Assembly: GCF_000421105.1 (NCBI RefSeq)
Contig: NZ_ATWF01000001.1
Span: forward strand, 1,313,407-1,377,406
DNA from: Limisalsivibrio acetivorans
GTDB lineage: Bacteria > Chrysiogenota > Deferribacteres > Deferribacterales > Geovibrionaceae
Length of the DNA: 64,000 nucleotides
Reading direction: 5' to 3'
Shown piece by piece: positions 10,101-17,120 of the stretch (its first letter is position 1; each line of letters starts with the position of its first letter). The translations under genes and the position numbers were made by a program. The notes beneath the pieces were generated by a model. That model was not told where the DNA came from. It saw only the letters and a list, made by a program, of their open reading frames with translations, and ran no database searches.

Positions 10101-10414
10101 TCATATCCTGATGGCTGAGAGTCTACAGTTACGTTATAGCTAGAACCGTCAGGATACTTTTCTGAAAACTGAAAGTCTGAGTCACCTTCATTAAGCGTTA
10201 ATACACTACCATTGTTTGAAATCTTTAGAATCCCCTGCAGTCCATTTATTTGACCGCTGATCGCATAAGTTGTTATACTATCGTTACCACCCCCGCCGTC
10301 ATCGCCGCCGGATGACGAACCTCCGCCACCGCCCCCACCGCAAGCTGTGATAGAAAGCGTTAATGCTGTAATAATAATAACAATTACGAACTGCCAAAGA
10401 TTAGACTTTTTCAT
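7163..10414 (-). CDS. Large repeat-containing surface lipoprotein with C-terminal DUF1566
   Basis: A 1083-residue predicted outer-surface lipoprotein. A signal peptide ends in a lipobox (SITAC) followed by Gly/Ser-rich linker. A long beta-rich region follows to about residue 500. Next come three tandem repeats of about 75 residues beginning YNVTASAGAGGSVSP, YNVTASAGTGGSVSP and YSVTASAGVGGSVTP, each with a GGTCP...GSW...YTTG core. After them come a bacterial pre-peptidase C-terminal (PPC) domain (KKYFYIEVPENAIDLEFWTY), a fourth divergent repeat and a terminal DUF1566 domain ending LRCVRSGE. The build suggests adhesion or ligand binding outside the cell; no enzyme motif is seen. GGGGAG precedes the ATG. 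Confidence 0.85.
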   Translation of the reverse strand: MKKSNLWQFVIVIIITALTLSITACGGGGGGGSSSGGDDGGGGNDSITTYAISGQINGLQGILKISNNGSVLTLNEGDSDFQFSEKYPDGSSYNVTVDSQPSGYECTVTNGKGVIDSGNITNVYINCLSYSDKRVKLSENSTNLISSMDNDSIIFSGTTNELKGIQQGDVIVAQADKKAEYGVFRKVVSVSDVGGNVVVETEQALVTDVVQDGKFKSVEDISPDSLIETRYKNEKLKGKIKTRSVYGAEDYCNNKKTDYVTDFEDVEVSDGIFVSGCYGFSLKLEKELDIGFGRIKLFRLAYEVASANATEISITASSDTERITFEETLISYTFFTPLGYIPATTVVGIALSGSSDGEITLSAGVSRSNSNKIGFELKDGDINVIKENKADFNVYGPDLEGFSFIGSVGVGPELAYKIGGMVGPQIALTGYVGTEVDINQNPWWKILAGAKLTLDVVLSDPGLIPGLGFMDFGVDINLGSHTLVEKILKQSAGGYENIEYNVTASAGAGGSVSPPSKTVVEGETASFYVTPDTDYAINNDYVGGTCPEGSWSGSTYTTGSVNSDCSVEFYFNYVGITTYNVTASAGTGGSVSPSSITVEEDDTASFTVSADSGYTIDKYDVGGTCPSGSWNGSIYTTGSISSSCSVSFSFDVEVSAYSVTASAGVGGSVTPSYRAVVEGDTASFTVSANNGYTTDKNSVGGTCPFGSWSGSTYTTGAISSNCSISFSFNEDYDDSAERLVSNEAVADLSGSIESKKYFYIEVPENAIDLEFWTYGGTGDVDIYISHEVLPTLGDFDYRGYTDGNSEMVGIDNPEEGRWYLMLYGFASYSGVSAYAEYESRDVETEFTVTARVNNTGTVTPETAVVVEGERAEFVLVPNDGYYVVPTASGTCGAGTFSGNTYTTDVIMQDCWVAFSFVEEKEEPVIPESSPKLKKTGQTTSYADYDDGWYQAGVEPSYSRANDIVTDEVTGLMWQDDADAGSVEKDWQGAIDYCDALSLGGHSDWRLPSIEELETIVDFGRVLPSIDLIFQNVDNSYYWSSTTNAYNNLIFPNAAWSVSFSYGNSGSHDNKSNTNFLRCVRSGE

Positions 10415-10990
10415 TGTGTCACTCCCCTTTCTTCTATTAGTTTTATTTATAGTTCAAGAAAGGGCGAATTAGAATACTCTCATTGTATTAGTTATATATC
10501 TGTAAATACTGAGTAATACCCTCGCAATAGATGTTTATAGCTTTTTGCACCTGAGTGCTTATGCAATTATTTTTTTCAGAACGTGTTTATTTAGATATAA
10601 ACATGTAGATTTTTCTCTTGTGTATTAAATTCCACAAGAAATATCGATACCCATTCTCAATTAGACTGGTCAGGAAACTTCTCACCTAGCTTACTGGTGC
10701 TATATATGTATATTTATACACACAAGAGAAGTACCGTTTGTGTTAAACTGGAACTATACCTACAGTCTATGATGCCAGTAAGCCTATTGAAAAACCAGTT
10801 GGCTCTCCTATGGGTATCGCAGGTGTTAATACTCACTAGAGATCATAGATGCCGACAACAACGAATTCAAAAGCTATCCCTGGACAATACAATAGCCGAG
10901 GTAGAAGAGACCGCTGAGGCTTCTGGCAACAGTATCGGATTTAGCATTCACACCACCCACTTTCAATATGCTTCATCAATTACGAAATAA
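10415..10990. other. Intergenic stretch, no supported gene
   Basis: AT-rich DNA between the lipoprotein and the hipBA operon. Scraps of protein-like sequence in changing frames occur around 10755-10990 (for example SKPIEKPVGSPMGIAGVN, then EIIDADNNEFKSYP, each ended by stops), so a long-dead gene is possible. A single 97-codon frame across it has no ribosome site and odd composition, and I do not accept it as a gene. Confidence 0.4.
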
Positions 10991-11014
10991 GGCATGTTAA
11001 ACTTTTAGCCATTC

Positions 11015-11137
11015 AATAATTCTACTGCAACGATATTTTTAAAGATCATACCTTAATCTCTATTATAAATACTGCTACATCAGTATTTATATTGCATTTC
11101 AGAAAAAAACATGATTAAATACTGCTATAGTAGAATT
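11015..11137 (+). promoter_or_regulatory. hipBA promoter with three operator-like sites
   Basis: Three related sites lie upstream of hipB. The middle one (11066-11089) is a clean palindrome, TAAATACTG and CAGTATTTA around 6 bp. The third (11116-11138) begins with the same TAAATACTG and ends TAGTAGAATTA. The first (11015-11029) is AATAATTCTACTGCA, the other half-site type. HipB proteins repress their own operon through such palindromes, so these are probably HipB operators. The third overlaps the region just before the ribosome site. Confidence 0.6.
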
Positions 11138-11153
11138 ATTGACGAGGCGAACT

Positions 11154-11399
11154 ATGGCAAAGGTCATTGTAAAAGAAGAGACCCCACAGCCACAAAAGCT
11201 GACAGATGCAACGATACTGGGCAAATTTATCAGAGCGGCAAGAACTAACAGCTCCCTTACTATTCATGATACTGCGGCTATATGCGGAGTATCAGTAAGC
11301 ACTATGACGAAGATAGAAAACGCTAAAGGGGATATGAAGTTAAGCACAGTCCTTAAGGTATGTAAAATGCTTGGAATAACGCTTAGGATCGAAGCATGA
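11154..11399 (+). CDS. hipB: HipB-like antitoxin
   Basis: An 81-residue helix-turn-helix (HTH_3/Xre) protein that should neutralise HipA and repress the operon. The DNA-binding unit spans about residues 19-75, with TIHDTAAICGVSVSTMTKIE as the recognition helices. The ATG at 11154 has GAGGC at a good spacing; the earlier TTG at 11139 does not. It overlaps hipA by 4 bases (ATGA), so the two are translationally coupled. Confidence 0.85.
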   Translation: MAKVIVKEETPQPQKLTDATILGKFIRAARTNSSLTIHDTAAICGVSVSTMTKIENAKGDMKLSTVLKVCKMLGITLRIEA

Positions 11400-12661
11400 T
11401 AGGCAGGCTCCTCCTGAAGCTTAACGGTAAAGACATCGGTTATCTCTCCCACTCTGCTCAGGAGCAAAGCTTCGAATTGAGCCTGGATGATGAAAGTATC
11501 AAGCTGTCCCCACACGTGTTCAGTGGCGCAGGTTCTTTATCAATTCAGCGTTTTCTTATGAATCTTCTTCCAGAGGGACAGGGATTGGAGGAGCTTTCTA
11601 ACCTTATGCACGTATCGAAGTCCAATATTTTCGGGCTTATCAGGGCTATTGGTATAGAAACCACAGGTGCCCTCACCTTCCACCCTGAAACAGAGCATTC
11701 TGAAAGTACTTCCTTCAGAGAGATCAATATTGCTGAACTAAAAGAAAGAATCGCTATAAGAAAAGAGAAGTCCATAACTATATGGGACAACAAGCCGAGG
11801 CTCTCCGTTGCTGGTGTTCAGGAAAAACTTCCTATTATGATCAACAGCGACGGGAAATACGGCCTTGGTGAAGGAGATCTAGCCTCGACACATATTCTCA
11901 AATTTGGGCAGAACCCCAATGAGCATATGGTTCTTAACGAACATATATGCATGACTCTTGCATCAAAGCTAAAGCTTCCAGCGGCCCAGACAGAATTATT
12001 GAGACTTGGCGAACCAGTGCTTTCTGTAAAGCGTTTTGACAGGAATCCCGCCGATAAAAGAATCGATAGACTGCATGTAATTGACGGCTGCCAGATGTTG
12101 GATATACCGCCCCATTATAAGTATGAAAGGGCATACGGTGACGGAAGAGACGTTAAGGATTACCGTGTGGGCGCAACGCTACCAAAGCTTTTCTCATCGG
12201 CGGAGGCATGCAGTGTGCCTGCCGCAGCAACAAGGGACATATTAAACTGGGTTCTTTTTAACCTGATAATCGGAAACTGTGATGCTCACGGCAAAAATAT
12301 CTCCTGGCATTACAGCAAAGAGGGCGTACATGTTGCGCCGTTCTACGATATGCTTTGCGTATCCATTTACGGAGATAAATACAACCGTAACCTCGCCATA
12401 GCAATAGGCAACACCTTTAATGAAAAGGTCTATGCATATGACTTAGCTGAAATGTGCGATTCTTGCGGCCTACAGAACCGTTTTGTATCAAGGGCGTTAA
12501 TGAAGCTCGCAAGGGAGACAGTTCTTCAGCTTGAGTCACTAACGAATGAGATGTGCCTAAAAAGTGATGAGCAGGACTTTGCGGCTGAGTTGGTCTCAGT
12601 AATAAAAAGCAACGCTGAATGGTATATTGAGACAGCCGGTGAGCTGGCTGCTATCCGGTGA
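11396..12661 (+). CDS. hipA: HipA-like serine/threonine kinase toxin
   Basis: A 421-residue HipA-family protein kinase. In E. coli, HipA phosphorylates glutamyl-tRNA synthetase and causes growth arrest. The N-terminal HipA domain covers about residues 1-100. The kinase core shows the loop LSVAGVQEKLPI (around 138), LSVKRFDR with the ATP-binding Lys (around 209), the catalytic IIGNCDAHGKNIS (around 297) and the metal-binding VAPFYDML. The usual Ser after VQEK in the phosphorylation loop is not obvious here. It is coupled to hipB by ATGA. The toxin targets cannot be read from sequence. Confidence 0.9.
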   Translation: MIGRLLLKLNGKDIGYLSHSAQEQSFELSLDDESIKLSPHVFSGAGSLSIQRFLMNLLPEGQGLEELSNLMHVSKSNIFGLIRAIGIETTGALTFHPETEHSESTSFREINIAELKERIAIRKEKSITIWDNKPRLSVAGVQEKLPIMINSDGKYGLGEGDLASTHILKFGQNPNEHMVLNEHICMTLASKLKLPAAQTELLRLGEPVLSVKRFDRNPADKRIDRLHVIDGCQMLDIPPHYKYERAYGDGRDVKDYRVGATLPKLFSSAEACSVPAAATRDILNWVLFNLIIGNCDAHGKNISWHYSKEGVHVAPFYDMLCVSIYGDKYNRNLAIAIGNTFNEKVYAYDLAEMCDSCGLQNRFVSRALMKLARETVLQLESLTNEMCLKSDEQDFAAELVSVIKSNAEWYIETAGELAAIR

Positions 12662-12819
12662 TATTATTACTTGAATAATTCCATACTGACTGCTATTTAA
12701 GATATATAAGAAACAAGCAGCAAAAGGCTCTAACATCGAATATACAACAGTACTTTTTACAGTACTTTCGCATAATCAAACCTAAAGAACCAATCATTAG
12801 CAAATATTTACATCCATAA

Positions 12820-12842
12820 TTCGATTCCCGCCGCCTCCACCA
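12820..12842 (+). other. tRNA 3'-end remnant (attachment-site-like)
   Basis: The 23 bases read TTCGATT (a T loop), CCCGC (3' half of a T stem), CGCCTCC (3' half of an acceptor stem) and ACCA. The sequence immediately 5' (CATAA) does not pair with the T-stem half, and no 5' acceptor half (GGAGGCG) is found upstream. It is therefore only a tRNA tail, perhaps of a tRNA-Ser, and not a tRNA gene. Such tails are left when an integrative element recombines into the 3' end of a tRNA gene. A terminator follows at once, as after a real tRNA. Confidence 0.65.
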
Positions 12843-12850
12843 CTTTCTTT

Positions 12851-12895
12851 AGGCCAATGCCCTCTCCACTAAAAGGGCGCTGGCCTTATCTTTTT
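12851..12895 (+). terminator. Terminator downstream of the tRNA remnant
   Basis: AGGCCA and GCCCT pair with AGGGC and TGGCCT around a short loop, and TATCTTTTT follows. It reads rightward and probably belonged to the original tRNA gene. Confidence 0.75.
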
Positions 12896-12920
12896 CAAAA
12901 CAAAACGGTTATGACACTCG

Positions 12921-13112
12921 CTACTCGAACTTACCTTCTGGCAATTCTCCCCCAGAAGACCGATTAACCTCGATTTCTTCGCTCATCTGCTTCTCTGTTC
13001 TCTGTATTTTTTCAGCTGCGCTCTCGCCAAGTCCGGAAACAGACATCCCTGTTTCTTCCTGATATTGGCGAAATGCGTCTGCAATTCCTTCAAACAAATC
13101 GTTTATATCCAT
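12921..13112 (-). CDS. Small acidic hypothetical protein
   Basis: This 63-residue protein has a strong ribosome site (AAAGGAG) before its ATG. It is acidic and helical and starts MDINDLFEGIADAFRQYQEE. I recognise no family. It is the first gene to the right of the tRNA remnant. The 265 bp upstream hold an inverted repeat (GAGAGGCAG at about 13155 and CTGCCTCTC at about 13197) and nothing else that I can name. Confidence 0.55.
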   Translation of the reverse strand: MDINDLFEGIADAFRQYQEETGMSVSGLGESAAEKIQRTEKQMSEEIEVNRSSGGELPEGKFE

Positions 13113-13377
13113 TCGCTTTCTCCTTTGGGTTGTGGTTCGAGAGTTACTTACCGGAGAGGCAGAGAATGTGTCGGGTTAAGTTTAAAATATTTAGGCTGCC
13201 TCTCGCTCATACCATGGGAGCACACCGTCGTAGGCTTTATGGCGCATGATTTTTCCTGCGCTTTTAGCTGATGAGCTGGGCTACAGTACCTTGTTTCCTA
13301 TGTCCTTCCCCTGAATGGCCCCTCCGCGAGGCAGAGTAGCAGGACGGCCATCGCGGCAGGGCCGGGGACGTTATTCA

Positions 13378-14127
13378 CTAAAAAAGCTCCGATAATTGCG
13401 GCATCAGGTTATCGGGAAATGAGAGATAGGTTTTGCCGTTGATCTTGCATCCGGTTTTGGCTTTGGAGCCGGTGGTGCCGTCTGGGGCATATTTCCCCCA
13501 CTGCTTCCAGTAGAGGTGCACGTTCTGCGTTTCGCACTGACGCACCAGCGATTCCGCCCAGGTCTGTTCGGTTTTACGTGCGTTGGGGCCGCTCTCTCCT
13601 CCGCCGACCACCAGTTCGATTCCCGATAGATCGATATCGCCGAGATCCTCTAGCAAGGGCTCGCAGCAGATATGCTTATGTTTGCCGTTGGTTTCTTGCA
13701 GGTCTTTGAGTCGTGGCAGGCCGTGTTTGCGGTCTTCAACGGTTACGCCGAGCCACAGGTTGTCGGGCGCGGCGTCCTTTTCAAAGTAGGCTTTCATGCG
13801 AGCACTGCGTTTGGTGAGGAAATAAAAGTTGTGCCAGTGAGCCTGTTTGATGAGGTCAATCAGTTGGTCGATGTCTTCATTACGCGCGTCTTCATGAAAG
13901 GTATCACTCATGTTGTTGATAAAGTAGAGCGTCGGTTTTTTCCGGTGCAGCGGCACCGCTTTTTCCAGGCGCTCGGGATGGACTGTAAATTTAAATCCGT
14001 CCTCATATCCGGCGGTTCCCCATTTATGCAGCTTTTGCGCAAACATTTCCGCATAGCAGTTTTTGCAGGCTGGCGAAATCTTAGTGCAGCCGGTAAACGG
14101 ATTCCAGGATGTGACTTCTAATTTCAT
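13378..14127 (-). CDS. DUF5131 (phage Gp37/Gp68-like) protein
   Basis: A 249-residue member of the family first named after phage Gp37/Gp68. The hallmark is near the N-terminus: WNPFTGCTKISPACKNCYAE, with three Cys spaced as in iron-sulfur or zinc sites. FINNMSDTFHEDA, YFLTKRSARM, VTVEDRKHGLPR and GGGESGPNAR follow, all typical. Biochemical function is unknown; the Cys pattern suggests a radical-SAM-like or metal-binding protein. It overlaps the upstream gene by 4 bases, so it is the last gene of the operon that starts near 17017. Confidence 0.85.
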   Translation of the reverse strand: MKLEVTSWNPFTGCTKISPACKNCYAEMFAQKLHKWGTAGYEDGFKFTVHPERLEKAVPLHRKKPTLYFINNMSDTFHEDARNEDIDQLIDLIKQAHWHNFYFLTKRSARMKAYFEKDAAPDNLWLGVTVEDRKHGLPRLKDLQETNGKHKHICCEPLLEDLGDIDLSGIELVVGGGESGPNARKTEQTWAESLVRQCETQNVHLYWKQWGKYAPDGTTGSKAKTGCKINGKTYLSFPDNLMPQLSELF

Positions 14128-14696
14128 CGTTCGAATTCTTCATTCATCACAACAAAATCAGCATGGCCAAATCCCTTCTCGAAGTCGAGGATTGAGATCA
14201 CGACCGGGCGAAGGCGATACTTGGTGATGTTGGGGTCGGGAAAAACCGGATCGCCATCGTTATAGGAAATTTCAGCAAGCTCCGGCATCTTTTCGAGCAA
14301 CAACCGGCTGCACTCCTTCGCAGTGGCTTCATCGGTTACTTTTTCGGCATATGCCGCCATGGATATCCCACAACCATTGCCCACATTTTCATAGGGTGGC
14401 CAGATGGCGATGGAGACGCGAGGATCCCGTTCAATATTTTTCGCTTTGGACGAGCCTGCGAACGTTTCAAAGAAGATGTTTTCATCCATGTTTACAAAGC
14501 CGACGGTGTTGGCCTGCGGCCAGCCGTCTTCACGGATCGTTGAGATGGCCATATCCTTGCAGGACGAAATAATTTCAATCATTTTTTCGCGCAGCTCCTC
14601 GGTAATTTCGGTGACTCCGTTTCCATAAACCCTTCTTTTGATGATATCGTCCATCTCATTTTCCGCCTGCAGCTTTTTGTTATTCAATTCGTTCAT
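14124..14696 (-). CDS. Pyridoxamine 5'-phosphate oxidase-like flavoprotein
   Basis: A 190-residue split-barrel flavin-binding protein. The core motif is DMAISTIREDGWPQANTVGF (residues 48-67), followed by FFETFAGSSKAKNIERDPRV, typical of FMN- or F420-binding pyridoxamine-oxidase-like proteins. These reduce or oxidise small molecules; the substrate is unknown. AAGGAG precedes the ATG. It is coupled to the DUF5131 gene by an ATGA overlap and lies 37 bp after the SnoaL-like gene. Confidence 0.85.
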   Translation of the reverse strand: MNELNNKKLQAENEMDDIIKRRVYGNGVTEITEELREKMIEIISSCKDMAISTIREDGWPQANTVGFVNMDENIFFETFAGSSKAKNIERDPRVSIAIWPPYENVGNGCGISMAAYAEKVTDEATAKECSRLLLEKMPELAEISYNDGDPVFPDPNITKYRLRPVVISILDFEKGFGHADFVVMNEEFER

Positions 14697-14733
14697 GCTG
14701 AGTGTCTCCTTCCTTTGGGTGCCTCATTATTCG

Positions 14734-15117
14734 TTATTGGTTAGAGTTGCGGATTTGCAGTGCGAGTTTCCATTGGCCATCGATCTTCTTGTAGATCGTC
14801 ACGTATTTCTCCGTCATCACAACATTGTCCGGTGTTTTGATATTAATGATTCCAATGACGTAGGCCATATCCTCAGATGCGCTGACATGTACTTCCGTCG
14901 GCTCCCAGGACATCTCAAGGCCTTCTGTTTCCATCGCTGCTGTTAAAGCCGCCCGTTCGTGTTCCTTCCCGGCAAGAATTTTTGAGCCGGGGTTAAGCAG
15001 CGCTACGTTCTCGGCGAACTGGTCCATGCAAAAATCGATATCTCCGGATCGGAATCGTCGACACGTTTCACGTTCAAGTTCCATGATTTCATCTATGCTT
15101 GTGGTATGTGCGGTCAT
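14734..15117 (-). CDS. SnoaL-like / DUF4440 family protein
   Basis: A 127-residue alpha-beta-barrel protein of the NTF2-like superfamily (DUF4440, SnoaL-like). Typical parts are ERETCRRFRSGDIDFCMDQF, then ALLNPGSKILAG, then YVTIYKKIDGQWKLALQI. Members are small enzymes or binding proteins; the substrate is not predictable. I chose the ATG at 15117 because AAAGGAAA precedes it; the upstream extension to 15168 runs toward the IS30-like element. The element at 15146-16232 has cut this gene off from its likely promoter upstream of the PEP-mutase gene. Confidence 0.75.
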   Translation of the reverse strand: MTAHTTSIDEIMELERETCRRFRSGDIDFCMDQFAENVALLNPGSKILAGKEHERAALTAAMETEGLEMSWEPTEVHVSASEDMAYVIGIINIKTPDNVVMTEKYVTIYKKIDGQWKLALQIRNSNQ

Positions 15118-15145
15118 TCTTTTCCTTTGATTACTTTTTTCTGCG

Positions 15146-16232
15146 AATTGTAAATTGAATCTTATCACATCTCTATGCCCATGCTATCAAGTACTTCCAT
15201 AGTTGTCATATACCCAAATCTTTTCTTAGGCCTATTGTTGATCTCTTCTACTGCCCTGTATACATCTTCACTCTTTACATCTTTAAAGCTTGTTCTCTTC
15301 GGAAAATACTGCCGAAGAAGCCCGTTCATGTTTTCGTTAAGTGCTCTTTCATTAGGACTCATCGGATTGCAGAAATAGAACTGTACTCCTACTGACTTAT
15401 AACCGTAAAACTCTTTACCTCTATCTACTGTTATGGATTTAAACTTAGAGCTGCCAAAGCGCCTTATACACTCTATTGCTGAGCGGTTATATTCTTTTAT
15501 AGACTTGTTCTCAAGTTTCTCAGCCCATATAAAACCAGTACTTCTCTCTACAAAAGTTGCTATATAACCGCTTTTGTTGTAACCACTTATAAGATCGCTC
15601 TCCCATACTCCAAAACCCTCTTCTGGACGGTCCTCAATGCGAGGAAGGTCTGTCTTGGCTGAACGACTTCCTGCCTTTATACCTATAGTGCGTTTACGAC
15701 CTCGGTGTGTCCTGAAATACTTGTGGTAGCCACGTAAGGGAACATCCCTGTACTCATGGTCAATACCCTTGCGTACCCATAAATATATGCTCTTAAATGA
15801 TATATGTTTATCTGACTCACACGGATAATCTCTCTTTAAACGACCGGATATCTGCTCCGGTGACCAGTGTTGTTCTAGTTTCTCTCGGACATAGTTTAAC
15901 AAAAATCCCTTATCCTTACGAAATCCGCCCTTAGTCTTTTTGCGCCTACGTAAGGCTCGAGAGTGGGATGCTTTAGCTCGATATCTGTTACAGCAATCCT
16001 TATTACGACTGATTTCCTGACTTACAGCAGATTGTGTAATGCCTAATATTGCGGATATTTTACGTTGTGAGTATCCCTGGCGAAGTAGACGCTCTAGTAT
16101 TTCTCGATCTCTAATGCTAAGATGCTTATGGCTCATTGCTGTGCTCCTCCTTCGGGAGAAAGTTTTTGTGGTGAAGACTGCATGGCATGAGCCTTTTTTA
16201 TTTCATATTAGTGATAAGATTGCTATTACAAT
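15146..16232 (-). mobile_element. Second type of IS30-family element
   Basis: About 1087 bp, with terminal inverted repeats of 22 bp and 18 matches: left ATTGTAAATTGAATCTTATCAC minus its last two bases, mirrored on the right by ATTGTAATAGCAATCTTATC. CTGCG flanks both sides (15141-15145 and 16233-16237). If that is the target duplication it is 5 bp, longer than the 2-3 bp usual for IS30, so the exact ends are uncertain by a base or two. It differs in sequence from the elements at 5946 and 47501. It splits an operon. Confidence 0.82.
15165..16136 (-). CDS. IS30-family transposase, second type
   Basis: A 323-residue DDE transposase. The helix-turn-helix is LLRQGYSQRKISAILGITQS (residues 16-35). 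Catalytic acids are in GVWESDLISGYN, ITVDRGKEFYGY and ERALNENMNGLLRQYFPK. The C-terminal NNRPKKRFGY motif is typical of IS30. The frame is complete. Confidence 0.93.
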   Translation of the reverse strand: MSHKHLSIRDREILERLLRQGYSQRKISAILGITQSAVSQEISRNKDCCNRYRAKASHSRALRRRKKTKGGFRKDKGFLLNYVREKLEQHWSPEQISGRLKRDYPCESDKHISFKSIYLWVRKGIDHEYRDVPLRGYHKYFRTHRGRKRTIGIKAGSRSAKTDLPRIEDRPEEGFGVWESDLISGYNKSGYIATFVERSTGFIWAEKLENKSIKEYNRSAIECIRRFGSSKFKSITVDRGKEFYGYKSVGVQFYFCNPMSPNERALNENMNGLLRQYFPKRTSFKDVKSEDVYRAVEEINNRPKKRFGYMTTMEVLDSMGIEM

Positions 16233-16249
16233 CTGCGTCAAAATGATCC

Positions 16250-17017
16250 TTATTTCTGTCCTGCAAAGAGACTCGAACACGATTCCCCGTTCGCAACTTC
16301 ACTAAACGCGGATTCCATGGCCGTGGTCATATGCTTGAACAGGAAATCCGCCAGGCTGATCCGGCGCACTCCCAGCTTGCTCAAGCCGTCAAAGTCAGGG
16401 AACTGGGGCAGTGGCAATACATTGAGGGGCAGGTCTGTTGACTTGGCCAACACGGAAATATCATCGGTGCTTTGAACGAAAGGAACAAAAACACCGTCCG
16501 CGCCGGCCTCTTCGTACAGTTTGATGCGGCGCTGTGTTTCGGCAAGCGCATCGGGTACGCCCATGATATACGTGTCGATTCGTGCGTTGATAAACATTTC
16601 GGTATCGGACGCTTGGAGCAGCGATCGAATTGTTTCGAGGTTTTCCGCATATACTTCCGCAGGTATCAAAGACCGGTCGGCACTTCCGCGACTGTCCTCA
16701 AGGTTAATACCTACCACACCGATTTCCGCAAGGGCCTCGATGTTCCGCGCAACTTCGGCAGGATCCGTACTGTATCCAGACTCAAAATCCACCGTAAAAG
16801 GCAGGCTTGTGGCCTGAGCGATACTTTTGACGATATGCATCATTTCAGAGAGCGTGATTACTTCGCCGTCTTCATAACCCATCGATCCGGCAATCGCCCC
16901 GCTTGAGGTTCCGATGGCCAAGAATCCGGCTTTCTCTGCCGCCTGTGCACTGGCCGCATTCCATACGTTGCACAGGATGAGCGGCTTGTCCTGATTATGC
17001 ATTTCTTTAAAGTTCAT
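16250..17017 (-). CDS. Isocitrate lyase/PEP mutase family protein
   Basis: A 255-residue TIM-barrel enzyme of the PEP mutase/isocitrate lyase superfamily. Key motifs are IGTSSGAIAGSMGYEDGE (residues 36-53), VDFESGYS, INLEDSRG (metal-site acids) and INARIDTYI. It lacks the KKCGH loop of true isocitrate lyases, so cleavage or rearrangement of another 2-oxo or phosphono acid is more likely. GGAGAG precedes the ATG. It faces the GlxA-type regulator across 103 bp, and the SnoaL, flavoprotein and DUF5131 genes follow beyond the IS30-like insertion. Confidence 0.85.
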   Translation of the reverse strand: MNFKEMHNQDKPLILCNVWNAASAQAAEKAGFLAIGTSSGAIAGSMGYEDGEVITLSEMMHIVKSIAQATSLPFTVDFESGYSTDPAEVARNIEALAEIGVVGINLEDSRGSADRSLIPAEVYAENLETIRSLLQASDTEMFINARIDTYIMGVPDALAETQRRIKLYEEAGADGVFVPFVQSTDDISVLAKSTDLPLNVLPLPQFPDFDGLSKLGVRRISLADFLFKHMTTAMESAFSEVANGESCSSLFAGQK

Positions 17018-17120
17018 ACGTTCTCTCCATTTGTTCTCACATATTAACAGTTGTGCTTATGCTGCGAAAGTGGCATATACGACATAAAAAGGTTCACATG
17101 CGCCAACCAGAGGAAAGGTT

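Noticed and set aside
10697-10990. A 97-codon open frame upstream of hipBA
   Set aside because: It has no ribosome site and unlikely composition, and the protein-like scraps are in other frames.
12797-12842. A complete tRNA gene
   Set aside because: Only the 3' 23 bases fit. No 5' acceptor, D arm, anticodon arm or 5' T-stem half is present.
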